Assembly: GCA_000514715.1 (NCBI GenBank)
Contig: AZWL01000013.1
Coordinates: 124,001-188,000 of the forward strand
Direction of reading: 5' to 3'
Length of the DNA: 64,000 nt
Source: Streptomyces sp. CNH099
GTDB taxonomy: Bacteria; Actinomycetota; Actinomycetes; Streptomycetales; Streptomycetaceae
Part shown: piece by piece, positions 15,156-25,204 of the stretch
Position numbering within the stretch: position 1 is the first letter of the stretch
How the letters are laid out: the number at the start of each line of letters is the position of its first letter
The notes under the pieces: model-generated
What the model was told of the DNA's origin: nothing
The model's database searches: none
Seen by the model: only the letters and a program-made list of their open reading frames with translations
Position numbers and translations under genes: made by a program

Positions 15156-16367
15156 ATGGCGGTGAACACGGCCGAGACCCCCATGCCCGTCGGGGTGGTC
15201 TCGCGGAAGATCGGCGGCTGGATCGACCGGCTCGGCGCGCTGTGGGTGGAGGGGCAGATCACCCAGCTGTCGCGGCGGCCGGGCGCCGGCGTGGTCTTCA
15301 TGACGCTGCGCGACCCGGCGCAGGAGGTCTCCCTGACCGTGACGTGCTTCCGCGACGTCTTCGACAAGGTGGCCGATGTCATACAGGAAGGCGCCCGCGT
15401 CGTCGTCTTCGCCAAGCCCGTCTGGTACGCGCCGAGCGGTCAGCTCTCGCTGCGCGCCGCCGAGATCCGCCCCGTGGGCGTGGGCGAACTGCTCGTGCGG
15501 CTGGAGCGGTTGAAGAAGGCGCTGGCCGCGGAGGGGCTGTTCGCGCCGGAGCGCAAGAAGCCGCTGCCGTTCCTGCCGCGCCGTATCGGGCTGGTGACGG
15601 GGCGGGCGTCGGCGGCGGAGCGGGACGTGCTGGAGACGGCGCGGCACCGGTGGCCGGCGGTGCGGTTCGAGGTGCGGCCGGTGGCGGTGCAGGGGGTGCA
15701 CGCGGTGCCGCAGATCGTCAAGGCCGTGCAGGAGCTGGACGGCCATCCGGAGGTGGACGTCATCATCGTCGCCCGCGGCGGCGGCAGCGTGGAGGACCTG
15801 CTGCCGTTCTCGGACGAGCAGCTGGTACGGGCCGTCGCCGCGTGCGGTACGCCGGTGGTCTCCGCGATCGGCCACGAGCCGGACAACCCGCTGCTGGACC
15901 ACGTCGCGGACCTCCGCTCCCGTACGCCCACGCACGCCGCCAAGGACGCCGTGCCGGACGTCGGCGAGGAGCACGCGCGGATAGAGCAGCTGCGGCTGCG
16001 CGCGCTGCGCGTGCTGACGGGCGTGCTGGACCGCGAGGAGCGCGGGCTCGCGGCGTGGATGAGCCGGCCGTCGATGGCCGAGCCGCACGGGATCGTCGAC
16101 GAGCGCGCGGAGGTGGTGGACGCGCTGCTGGCGCGCAGCCGGCGCACCCTGGCGCACCGGCTGGACCGCGCCGACTCCGAGCTGGAGCACACCCGCGCCC
16201 GGGTCGTCGCCCTCTCCCCCGCCTCCACCCTGAAGCGCGGCTATGCGGTGCTGCAGCGGCAGGACGGCTCGGCGGTGCGCGCGGCGGACGAGGTGCGCGC
16301 GGGCGAGGAGCTGCGCGCCCGGGTCGCCGACGGGGAGTTCGGTGTCACGGTCGGACCGGTGTCGTAG
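15156..16367 (+). CDS. xseA: exodeoxyribonuclease VII large subunit
   Basis: 403 residues from ATG 15156 (MAVNTAETPMPVGVVSRKIG). It has an N-terminal OB-fold (IDRLGALWVEGQITQLSRR), the catalytic core with RIGLVTGRASAAERDVLET, DVIIVARGGGSVEDLLPFSDE and PVVSAIGHEPDNPLLD, and a coiled-coil region with the C-terminal LKRGYAVLQRQDG. With XseB it digests single-stranded DNA from both ends. xseB follows 21 bases downstream, so the two form an operon. Confidence 0.96.
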   Translation: MAVNTAETPMPVGVVSRKIGGWIDRLGALWVEGQITQLSRRPGAGVVFMTLRDPAQEVSLTVTCFRDVFDKVADVIQEGARVVVFAKPVWYAPSGQLSLRAAEIRPVGVGELLVRLERLKKALAAEGLFAPERKKPLPFLPRRIGLVTGRASAAERDVLETARHRWPAVRFEVRPVAVQGVHAVPQIVKAVQELDGHPEVDVIIVARGGGSVEDLLPFSDEQLVRAVAACGTPVVSAIGHEPDNPLLDHVADLRSRTPTHAAKDAVPDVGEEHARIEQLRLRALRVLTGVLDREERGLAAWMSRPSMAEPHGIVDERAEVVDALLARSRRTLAHRLDRADSELEHTRARVVALSPASTLKRGYAVLQRQDGSAVRAADEVRAGEELRARVADGEFGVTVGPVS

Positions 16368-16388
16368 GCGGGTCCTAAGGTGGGGGCC

Positions 16389-16700
16389 ATGGCGGAGACG
16401 AAGGACCGGGGGGCTCCCGGCTACGAGCAGGCGCGGGACGAGCTGATGGAGGTCGTGCGCCGGCTGGAGTCCGGCGGTTCGACCCTGGAGGAGTCCCTGG
16501 CGCTGTGGGAGCGCGGGGAGGAGCTGGCGCGGATCTGCCGGCAGTGGCTGGACGGCGCGCGCGAGCGGCTCGACGCGGCGCTGGCGGAGTCGGGGGACGA
16601 GGAAGCGGAGGGGGAGGAAGAGGAAGACGAGGAGGAGGGTGGCGACGTGGCGGGCGAGGAGGAGGCGGCCGGGCCGGGGGGCGCGGGCCGTACGGGCTGA
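16389..16700 (+). CDS. xseB: exodeoxyribonuclease VII small subunit
   Basis: 103 residues from ATG 16389. The N-terminal half is the XseB two-helix domain (YEQARDELMEVVRRLESGG, STLEESLALWERGEELARIC, WLDGARERLDAAL). The second half is an unusually acidic tail, near-continuous Glu/Asp from residue 65, followed by Ala/Gly. The usual subunit is about 75-85 residues, so the tail is an extension. ATG 16380 (MGAMAETK) is a possible earlier start. Confidence 0.94.
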   Translation: MAETKDRGAPGYEQARDELMEVVRRLESGGSTLEESLALWERGEELARICRQWLDGARERLDAALAESGDEEAEGEEEEDEEEGGDVAGEEEAAGPGGAGRTG

Positions 16701-16739
16701 CGACCGCTCACTTCCGCATCGGCAGGGACCGGCGTCCGC

Positions 16740-17285
16740 TCACTTCTCCTTCAGCGCCTTGACCATCAGCTCCATCTGCTCCAGGCTGCCCGTGCCGGTC
16801 ACCACGGTCGTCACGCCGTCGCCCTCGTGCACCAGCGCGTCGTACGTCCCGCCCTCGTACCGCGCCCACTCCTCGCCGGCCACCTGCCGGCTCTCGCCCG
16901 TCGCCCGCGCGCCGCGCGTGACCTTGCGGACGAAGCCGGCGGACTTCTCGCTGCCCTGCTCCAGCGCCACGTACTCGTCGTCGGGCGTGACGAAGCCCAG
17001 GTGCCACGTCGTGCCGTGGTCGCCGGTGCCGCGGTACGTCACGGAGTTGGCCCGCCACTCGTCGGGCAGCCCCACCGGTGCCACGACCGGGAACGGCGCG
17101 GCGCGGCGGGCCTGACCCAGCTCCTGGGTGTAGGAGACGGCCGCCATCTGGTTGCCGTCGTCCCCGCGCGGGATGGCGCCGAAGTAGACGACCAGCGCCA
17201 CGCCGCAGGTGATCGTCAGCGCGCCCACGAGGTTGCGCACCGTCCGCAAGCTGTTCCTGTCTGCCACCCCTCTATGGTCCCTCAT
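16740..17285 (-). CDS. DUF4245 membrane-anchored protein
   Basis: About 181 residues from ATG 17285; GTG 17264 (VADRNSLRTVRN) is equally possible. One membrane helix (LVGALTITCGVALVVYFG) lies near the N-terminus, then an extracytoplasmic domain typical of DUF4245 (FPVVAPVGLPDEWRANSVTYRG, WHLGFVTPDDEYVALEQG, VVTGTGSLEQMELMVKAL). Function unknown. It is convergent with xseB and divergent from glpX. Confidence 0.88.
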   Translation of the reverse strand: MRDHRGVADRNSLRTVRNLVGALTITCGVALVVYFGAIPRGDDGNQMAAVSYTQELGQARRAAPFPVVAPVGLPDEWRANSVTYRGTGDHGTTWHLGFVTPDDEYVALEQGSEKSAGFVRKVTRGARATGESRQVAGEEWARYEGGTYDALVHEGDGVTTVVTGTGSLEQMELMVKALKEK

Positions 17286-17411
17286 CCCGGAGCGGCCCCT
17301 TCCCCGGGGGGCGGGCACCCGCCGGGGACGGAGCGGCACGACCCGCTCATCCGAGGGGCGGTGTGCTCAGAATGGCGATAAACCGATAGGCTCGTGCCAC
17401 CCCCTACCGCG

Positions 17412-17438
17412 CCCCCTATCCCCCCTATCCCCCCTATC
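17412..17438 (+). repeat. three tandem CCCCCTATC units in the glpX leader
   Basis: Nine-base units at 17412-17420, 17421-17429 and 17430-17438, followed by a decayed copy. They lie between a possible -10 (TAGGCT, about 17385-17390) and the glpX start, so they would be transcribed in the 5' leader. Confidence 0.6.
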
Positions 17439-17508
17439 CCCCTACCCCCCGCTCCCGCGCCCCGCCCGCCCCCGAAGTCCGTCGACCGAGCGGAAAGGTC
17501 CTCCCCGG

Positions 17509-18555
17509 ATGCCGCAGTCCCACGAGACTCCCCACCACCTCCCCGAGCAGCTGGAGGTGGCCCCCGAGGCCCCCGACCGCAACCTCGCCCTGGAACTCGT
17601 CCGGGTCACCGAGGCCGGCGCCATGGCCTCCGGCCGCTGGGTCGGCCGCGGCGACAAGAACGGCGCCGACGGCGCCGCCGTACGCGCCATGCGCACCCTG
17701 GTCAGCACGGTCTCGATGAACGGCGTCGTCGTGATCGGCGAGGGTGAGAAGGACCACGCCCCGATGCTCTTCAACGGCGAGCGCGTCGGCGACGGCACCG
17801 GCCCCGAGTGCGACGTGGCCGTCGACCCGGTCGACGGCACCACGCTCACCGCCAAGGGCATGGGCAACGCCGTCTCCGTGCTCGCCGTCGCCGAGCGGGG
17901 CGGCATGTTCGACCCGGCGGCGGTCTTCTACATGGACAAGCTCGCCACGGGCCCCGAGGCCGCCGAGTACGTCGACATCAACGCGCCCGTCGCCGCCAAC
18001 ATCCGCCGCGTGGCCAAGGCCAAGGGCGGCACCGCGCAGGACGTCACGGTCTGCGTGCTGGACCGGCCGCGCCACGAGGGGCTGGTGCAGGAGATCCGCG
18101 AGGCCGGGGCGCGGATCAAGTTCATCTCCGACGGCGACGTCGCCGGCGCCATCATGACCGCCCGCGACGGCACCGGCGTCGACCTGCTGCTCGGCATCGG
18201 CGGCACCCCGGAGGCGGTCATCGCGGCGTGCGCGATGAAGTGCCTGGGGGGCACGTTCCAGGGCCGGCTGTGGCCGCGGGACGACGAGGAGCGCGGGCGG
18301 GCGCTCGACGCCGGCCACGACCTGGACCGTACGCTGCTCATCGACGACCTGGTCAGCGGCGAGAACGTGTTCTTCGTCGCCACCGGCATCACGGACGGGG
18401 AACTGCTGCGCGGCGTGCGCTATCGCGCCGACCGGGCCTACACGCAGTCGCTGGTGATGCGGTCGAAGAGCGGCACGATCCGGCAGATCGAGTCGGAGCA
18501 CCGGCTGTCGAAGCTGCGCGCGTACAGCTCGATCGACTTCGACCGGCCCCAGTAA
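17509..18555 (+). CDS. glpX: class II fructose-1,6-bisphosphatase
   Basis: 348 residues from ATG 17509. It hydrolyses fructose-1,6-bisphosphate in gluconeogenesis. Diagnostic GlpX strings include VTEAGAMASGRWVGRGDKNGAD, VVIGEGEKDHAPML (metal site), DVAVDPVDGTTLTAKG (substrate/metal site), LLGIGGTPEAVIAACAMKCLGG and ENVFFVATGITDGELLRG. The N-terminal 25 residues are a short extension. Monocistronic, with a C-rich repeated leader. Actinobacteria generally rely on this class as the essential FBPase. Confidence 0.96.
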   Translation: MPQSHETPHHLPEQLEVAPEAPDRNLALELVRVTEAGAMASGRWVGRGDKNGADGAAVRAMRTLVSTVSMNGVVVIGEGEKDHAPMLFNGERVGDGTGPECDVAVDPVDGTTLTAKGMGNAVSVLAVAERGGMFDPAAVFYMDKLATGPEAAEYVDINAPVAANIRRVAKAKGGTAQDVTVCVLDRPRHEGLVQEIREAGARIKFISDGDVAGAIMTARDGTGVDLLLGIGGTPEAVIAACAMKCLGGTFQGRLWPRDDEERGRALDAGHDLDRTLLIDDLVSGENVFFVATGITDGELLRGVRYRADRAYTQSLVMRSKSGTIRQIESEHRLSKLRAYSSIDFDRPQ

Positions 18556-18677
18556 CCGGAGTTACCGGGTAACCGGAGTAACCGGCCCGGCGGGCTGTAC
18601 GGACGTACGGGCGCAGGGGCGTACGAGCCCGCCGGACGCGGCCGGCAGAACCGTTTGCCCAGACCTCGCGGACCGCC

Positions 18678-19043
18678 TCAGCCCGCCTGGGCTATCCCCC
18701 GCGGCGCGGTCAGCTTCTCCGCGGTGTCCCGCCGCCGGCGCCGGGCCTGCACGACCCGCCGCTCCGCCGCCGTGAGCCCGCCCCAGACGCCGTACGGCTC
18801 GGGCAGCAGCAGCGCGTGCTCGCGGCACTCGACCATCACCGGGCAGCGCGCGCAGACCCGCTTCGCGGCGGCCTCGCGCGACAGCCGGTCGGCCGTCGGT
18901 TCCTTCGACGGTGCAAAGAACAGCGCGGCCTCGTCCCGCCTGCACACCGCCTCCGTGTGCCAGGGATCCCCCTCTTCCCGCCGGCCGGAGCGCTGGATCG
19001 GCACCCGGGCTTCCTGCAGGGACTGCTGGTGGGACTGCAGCAC
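18678..19043 (-). CDS. WhiB-family iron-sulfur transcription regulator (WblI-like)
   Basis: 121 residues from GTG 19043, which has AGGAG six bases upstream; the longer frame lacks a site and homology. The four cluster cysteines are in EAVCRRDEAALFF and KRVCARCPVMVECREHAL, followed by the PYGVWGGLTAAERR turn and a basic tail (ARRRRRDTAEKL) for DNA contact. WhiB proteins bind [4Fe-4S] and act with the primary sigma factor. Position next to glpX and a class I fumarase matches the coelicolor wblI neighbourhood as I remember it, so I lean to that subfamily without fixing a symbol. Confidence 0.93.
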   Translation of the reverse strand: MLQSHQQSLQEARVPIQRSGRREEGDPWHTEAVCRRDEAALFFAPSKEPTADRLSREAAAKRVCARCPVMVECREHALLLPEPYGVWGGLTAAERRVVQARRRRRDTAEKLTAPRGIAQAG

Positions 19044-19243
19044 GGTCCACTCCTGACGACGGCGTTGGCGGATCAGGGACAAAGCCGTCTCGCTGGGCGT
19101 ACGACCGTTCGCACCTGCAGCCGTACGGAGGAGACGATGCACGTGCTCTACCCGCTGTGCGCGCGCTTATGCGCCGAGTCGCCACCCGGGATGGAGGGGC
19201 TCCTTCCGTGTCTCCGGGGGGCAGTTGGGGCGGCCCGGCGGGC

Positions 19244-19933
19244 TCAGTGACCCAGCCCGTGCTTGCGCATCCGGTCCGTCAGGTTCTTCAGGAACTTGCC
19301 CTTCTTGCCCTTGGCGTCCACCCCGCCGAAGAGGGCGAAGCCCGTCACGACCACCACCGGCGCACGCGGGTCGTCCGCCTCCTGCGCCTGCACGTCGAAG
19401 CCGCCGAAGATGGCGGTGCCGGAGCCGCGCAGGGACACGTTCTCCGGGACCTTGATGTCGACGCCGCCGAAGATGGCGGTCGCGTTGATCACGATCTCCT
19501 GCTGGTGGAAGACCGCCTCGGTCAGATCGATGTCCACGCCCCCGAAGAGCGCGAACGCCGACGTCCTGCGGCCCACGCTCCAGCGGCCCTTGCGTCCGGA
19601 GCCGCTGAAGATCGCGACGAGGGTCTGCGGCTGCGGCGGCGGGTACGACTGCGGGGGCGGAGCCGCCGCCGCGCCGGCCTCGCGCCGGCCCACGGGCAGG
19701 TCGCGTACCAGCGGCTCCAGTTCGCCCACGGTCTTCGCCTGGTACACGCCGTCGATCCGTTCGGCGTGCTCCTCGGGGTCCAGCCGCCCCTCGGCCAGCG
19801 CCTCGCGGAGGATGTCGGCCACCCGGTCGCGGTCCGCGTCGGAGGCGCGCAGCTCTCCTTCCGCGACCGGCTTCTTCGACAGCGAGGGCTGGGCGGCGGG
19901 CACGGGGGCGTTGTCGCGCGAGGTCTCGTCCAC
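19244..19933 (-). CDS. DUF1707 / LiaF-C-like cell-envelope stress protein
   Basis: 229 residues from GTG 19933. The N-terminal half carries the DUF1707 (SHOCT-like) segment LRASDADRDRVADILREALA-EGRLDPEEHAERID. After a Pro/Gln linker, the C-terminal half repeats FALFGGVDIDL, AIFGGVDIKVP, AIFGGFDVQA and FALFGGVDAKG, the beta-helix-like repeat of the LiaF/VraT C-terminal domain. No membrane helix is seen. Family members are linked to the response to cell-wall antibiotics; the role here is inferred from the domain. It is divergent from the class I fumarase. Confidence 0.85.
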   Translation of the reverse strand: MDETSRDNAPVPAAQPSLSKKPVAEGELRASDADRDRVADILREALAEGRLDPEEHAERIDGVYQAKTVGELEPLVRDLPVGRREAGAAAAPPPQSYPPPQPQTLVAIFSGSGRKGRWSVGRRTSAFALFGGVDIDLTEAVFHQQEIVINATAIFGGVDIKVPENVSLRGSGTAIFGGFDVQAQEADDPRAPVVVVTGFALFGGVDAKGKKGKFLKNLTDRMRKHGLGH

Positions 19934-20088
19934 GGCACCAGCGTAACCAAACGCGATACATCGTGACTAGAGTCCGTCCGGGCCGGGAGGGGCACCTCGC
20001 GCCGCCGCCCCCGCACCGCCGTCCTAACCTGGAGGGCGCACCGCCGCCGCCGACCGACACGCCGCCGACCGACACGCAGAGGAACGCG

Positions 20089-21834
<1,746 letters not shown>

Positions 21835-21939
21835 CGGGGCGCGCCGGGCGCGTACGCGCGGCGAGGGCGCCCGGGTCGTGCCGAGCGCCCCTTGTGGGCG
21901 TACGCGCCTGCCGGTACGCCGGCGCCACGGACCGCGCGC

Positions 21940-22671
21940 CTATCCGCGCCGGCGTGCCGCCGCCCGCCGCCGGAGCGCGAACACCGCGGCCCCGCCGCCG
22001 AGCAGCAGCGCGCCGGCGCCCAGCCCGTAGCCCAGGCCCCTCTCGGAGTCTTCTGCGGCCCGCTGCCCGCCGTCGCTGTTGCGGCCGTCGTCGCCGGTGC
22101 GCGCCGGCTCGTCGGTGAGCTTGTCGATGTCCGGCGCGCACACCACCGGGACGTTCGCGCCCTTCTTGTACGCGCACGCCGTCGCCACCAGGTTGCCCTG
22201 CGTCGAGGCCGTCTCCGCCATCCGCGTCCGCGCGGTGAACTCGGAGTGCTTGTGCCCCTTCAGGTTCGCGGTCCAGACCACCTCGCGCCCGCGGAGCCTG
22301 CCGCCCTCGCCCGGCTCGACCAGCTCCAGGCCGTCCGGCAGCATGTGCCGGACCTCGATGCCCCTGATCGGCTTGGACTGCAGGCTGGCGACCCGGATGG
22401 TGTACGTGGCCTCCTGGCCGGGGCCGGAGGTCTTGCGCGCGTTGTCGATGGCGATCTTCATCGCGGGGCCGGACACCCCCTGCACGTCCTTCCCCTTGTC
22501 GTCGTCCAGCGGACGGGGCGCGGCGCCCGCCGGCTGCGCGGCGGCGGCGAGCAGGGCGCAGGCGAGCGCGGCGGCGCGTACCCCGCCGGGGACACGGCCG
22601 CCGCGGAAGCCGTGCGCGCCGCGGAAGCCGTGCGGGCTGCGGGGACTGCGGGGGCGAAGGCTGGTCGTCAC
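21940..22671 (-). CDS. secreted DUF11-like protein with C-terminal membrane anchor
   Basis: 243 residues from GTG 22671, which has GAGGAG four bases upstream. A long Arg-rich signal peptide (about 1-50, ending AAAAQPAGAAPRPL) is followed by a DUF11/isopeptide-like beta domain (ATYTIRVASLQSKPIRGIEV, MLPDGLELVEPGEGG, VVWTANLKGHKHSEFTAR). Then come a Ser/Asp/Arg-rich stretch, a hydrophobic helix (GLGYGLGAGALLLGGGAAVF) and a basic tail. That layout fits a sortase-like or simple membrane anchor, but no LPxTG is seen. Two cysteines (TACAYKKG, VVCAPD) may form a disulfide. Function unknown; it lies between the fumarases in opposite orientation. Confidence 0.75.
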   Translation of the reverse strand: MTTSLRPRSPRSPHGFRGAHGFRGGRVPGGVRAAALACALLAAAAQPAGAAPRPLDDDKGKDVQGVSGPAMKIAIDNARKTSGPGQEATYTIRVASLQSKPIRGIEVRHMLPDGLELVEPGEGGRLRGREVVWTANLKGHKHSEFTARTRMAETASTQGNLVATACAYKKGANVPVVCAPDIDKLTDEPARTGDDGRNSDGGQRAAEDSERGLGYGLGAGALLLGGGAAVFALRRRAAARRRG

Positions 22672-22846
22672 GTCACTCCTCGGGCCGAACCTGTCCGATG
22701 TCTCCCGGTTTCTTCCGGTCCTGCTTGATTCCACCGCGCCGCCGCGCACGCCCGCCGCAGCCGCCGCGGCAAGTCCGCGGCGTCCCCCGCCGAATCCACC
22801 GTTCGGCGCACCGGCGGTGTCGGTGGGCGGTCGTATCCTCGGCAGC

Positions 22847-24283
22847 ATGAGCCAGCCCGACGCCCAGTCCCCCGCCGAACGCCCCGGATCCGACGGCTTC
22901 CGCACCGAGCACGACTCCATGGGCGAGGTCCGCGTCCCCGCCCGCGCCAAGTGGCGCGCCCAGACGCAGCGCGCCGTGGAGAACTTCCCGGTCTCCGGGC
23001 TGCGCCTGGAGTCCGCCCACATCGCCGCGCTGGCCCGGGTCAAGGCCGCCGCGGCGAAGGTCAACGCCGAGCTGGGCGTGCTGGACGGGGCCGTCGCCGC
23101 GGCCGTGCAGGCGGCGGCGGAGGAGGTCGCGGCGGGCCGCTGGGACGCGGAGTTCCCGGTCGACGTCTTCCAGACCGGCTCCGGCACGTCGTCGAACATG
23201 AACATGAACGAGGTGCTGGCGACCCTCGCACAGGAGAAGCTGGGCCCCGACGGGCCGGTGGTCCACCCCAACGACCACGTCAACGCCAGCCAGTCGTCGA
23301 ACGACACGTTCCCGTCCTCCATCCACATCGCCGCCACCGGCGCGGTCGTGCACGACCTGATCCCCGCGCTGACGCATCTGCAGGCCGCGCTCACGGGCAA
23401 GGCGGAGGAGTTCGCGGAGGTGGTGAAGTCCGGGCGTACGCACCTGATGGACGCCACGCCCGTCACCCTCGGCCAGGAGTTCGCGGGCTACGCCGCCCAG
23501 GTCGGCGCCGGCGTCGAGCGGCTGCGGTCCGCGCTGCCGCGGCTGGCGGAGCTGCCCCTGGGCGGCACCGCGGTCGGTACGGGCATCAACACCCCGCCCG
23601 GCTTCGCCGCCGCCGTCATCGCCGAGGTGGCGCGGACCACCGGGCTGCCGCTGACCGAGGCCCGCGACCACTTCGAGGCGCAGGGCGCCCGGGACGGCCT
23701 GGTGGAGACCTCGGGCCAGCTGCGCACGATCGCCGTCGGGCTCACCAAGATCTGCAACGACCTGCGCTGGATGGGCTCCGGGCCGCGCACCGGGCTCGCC
23801 GAGATCGCCCTGCCCGACCTGCAGCCCGGCTCGTCGATCATGCCCGGCAAGGTGAACCCGGTGGTGCCCGAGGCGGTGCTGATGGTCTGCGCCCAGGTCG
23901 TGGGGAACGACGTGACGGTCACCACCGCCGGCGCCTCGGGCAACTTCGAGCTGAACGTGATGCTGCCCGTCCTCGCCCGCAACGTGCTGGAGTCCGTACG
24001 GCTCCTCGCCAACGCCGCCCGCCTGCTCGCCGACCGGACGGTCGACGGCATCACGGCGCACGCCGCCCGCGCCCGGGAGTACGCGGAGTCGTCGCCGTCC
24101 GTCGTCACGCCGCTCAACCGCTACCTCGGCTACGAGGAGGCGGCCCGGGTGGCGAAGAAGTCGCTGGCGGAGCGCAAGACGATCCGCGAGGTGGTGCTGG
24201 AGGGCGGCTACGTGGAGCGCGGGCTGCTCACGGAGGAGCAGTTGGACCGTGCGCTGGACGTGCTGCGGATGACCCGGCCGTGA
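22847..24283 (+). CDS. fumC: class II fumarate hydratase
   Basis: 478 residues from ATG 22847. It is the oxygen-stable fumarase of the fumarase/aspartase superfamily. Signatures: FRTEHDSMGEVRVPARAKW, FQTGSGTSSNMNMNEV, HPNDHVNASQSSNDTFPSS, RTHLMDATPVTLGQEF, and the superfamily loop GSSIMPGKVNPVVPE. The length is normal. Having both this and the iron-sulfur enzyme nearby lets malate formation continue when the cluster enzyme is damaged (inference from enzyme properties). Confidence 0.96.
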   Translation: MSQPDAQSPAERPGSDGFRTEHDSMGEVRVPARAKWRAQTQRAVENFPVSGLRLESAHIAALARVKAAAAKVNAELGVLDGAVAAAVQAAAEEVAAGRWDAEFPVDVFQTGSGTSSNMNMNEVLATLAQEKLGPDGPVVHPNDHVNASQSSNDTFPSSIHIAATGAVVHDLIPALTHLQAALTGKAEEFAEVVKSGRTHLMDATPVTLGQEFAGYAAQVGAGVERLRSALPRLAELPLGGTAVGTGINTPPGFAAAVIAEVARTTGLPLTEARDHFEAQGARDGLVETSGQLRTIAVGLTKICNDLRWMGSGPRTGLAEIALPDLQPGSSIMPGKVNPVVPEAVLMVCAQVVGNDVTVTTAGASGNFELNVMLPVLARNVLESVRLLANAARLLADRTVDGITAHAARAREYAESSPSVVTPLNRYLGYEEAARVAKKSLAERKTIREVVLEGGYVERGLLTEEQLDRALDVLRMTRP

Positions 24284-24310
24284 CGGCGGGCCGCTGGATA
24301 CCATCGGCGG

Positions 24311-25084
24311 ATGCACGGGCCAGACGCGACGACTGACGGCGGCGGGAACAGCGGGAACAGCGGGAACGGCGGTGCCGGGACGGCCGGCCGGGACGGCGCG
24401 GAGGCCCGGTGGGCCCCGGGGGACCACATCCTCTGGCGCTACCGCGCGGGCCGCCCCGACGCCCCGGACGCGGCCGGCGACGGCGCCCTGGGCCGTACCG
24501 TGGCCGTCTGCCGCCCGGTCACCGTCGTCCGCGACGACGCCGAGACGCTCGCCGTCTGGGTGGCGCCGGACACCGAGTGCGTACGCCCCGTGCTCGCCGA
24601 CGGCACCGAGCTGCACCGGGAACCGCTGGTCACCCGCTACACCAAGCCGCACCGGCCGCACCGCACCCGCTGGTTCGGCGCCGGCGTGCTGAAGCTGGCC
24701 CGGCCCGGCGAGCCGTGGTCCGTCTGGCTCTTCTGGGAGAACGACTGGAATTTCAAGTGCTTCTACGTCAACCTCGAAGCACCGCGGGTGCGGTGGTCCG
24801 GGGGCGTGGACTCCGAAGACCACTACCTGGACCTCGTCGTGCACGCGGACCGCTCCTGGGAGTGGCGCGACGAGGACGAGTTCGCCGCGGCCCAGCGGGC
24901 GGGCCTGATGTCCGCGCCCCGGGCCGCGGCCGTACGGGAGGCCGGCCGACGGGCGGTCGACGCCGTCCAGGCGTGGGGGCCGCCGTTCTCCGAGGGCTGG
25001 GAGCGCTGGCGGCCGGACCCGAAGTGGACAGTTCCGCTTCTTCCGGCGGATTGGGACCGCACACCGGCTCGCTTGTCTTCATGA
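24311..25084 (+). CDS. DUF402 domain protein
   Basis: 257 residues from ATG 24311, 27 bases after fumC, so probably co-transcribed. A Gly/Asn repeat (GGGNSGNSGNGGAG) precedes the DUF402 fold: WAPGDHILWRYR, ETLAVWVAPDTECVRPVL, WSVWLFWENDWNFKCFYVNL and VRWSGGVDSEDHYLDLVVH-ADRSWEWRDEDEF. DUF402 proteins include nucleoside-diphosphate phosphatases with Asp/Glu metal sites (Asp in SEDHYLDLVV and WRDEDEF here). The substrate here is unknown. Confidence 0.9.
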   Translation: MHGPDATTDGGGNSGNSGNGGAGTAGRDGAEARWAPGDHILWRYRAGRPDAPDAAGDGALGRTVAVCRPVTVVRDDAETLAVWVAPDTECVRPVLADGTELHREPLVTRYTKPHRPHRTRWFGAGVLKLARPGEPWSVWLFWENDWNFKCFYVNLEAPRVRWSGGVDSEDHYLDLVVHADRSWEWRDEDEFAAAQRAGLMSAPRAAAVREAGRRAVDAVQAWGPPFSEGWERWRPDPKWTVPLLPADWDRTPARLSS

Positions 25085-25204
25085 GCCTCTTGCTGCGCCC
25101 CGGTAGGTCAAACGTAGGATCGACGTCCACAGCACCGCAGTGCCCACAACTCAACCCGCCCTGTGGAGACTTGGGCGGAACGGCCGGATGGACGGTACCG
25201 ACAC

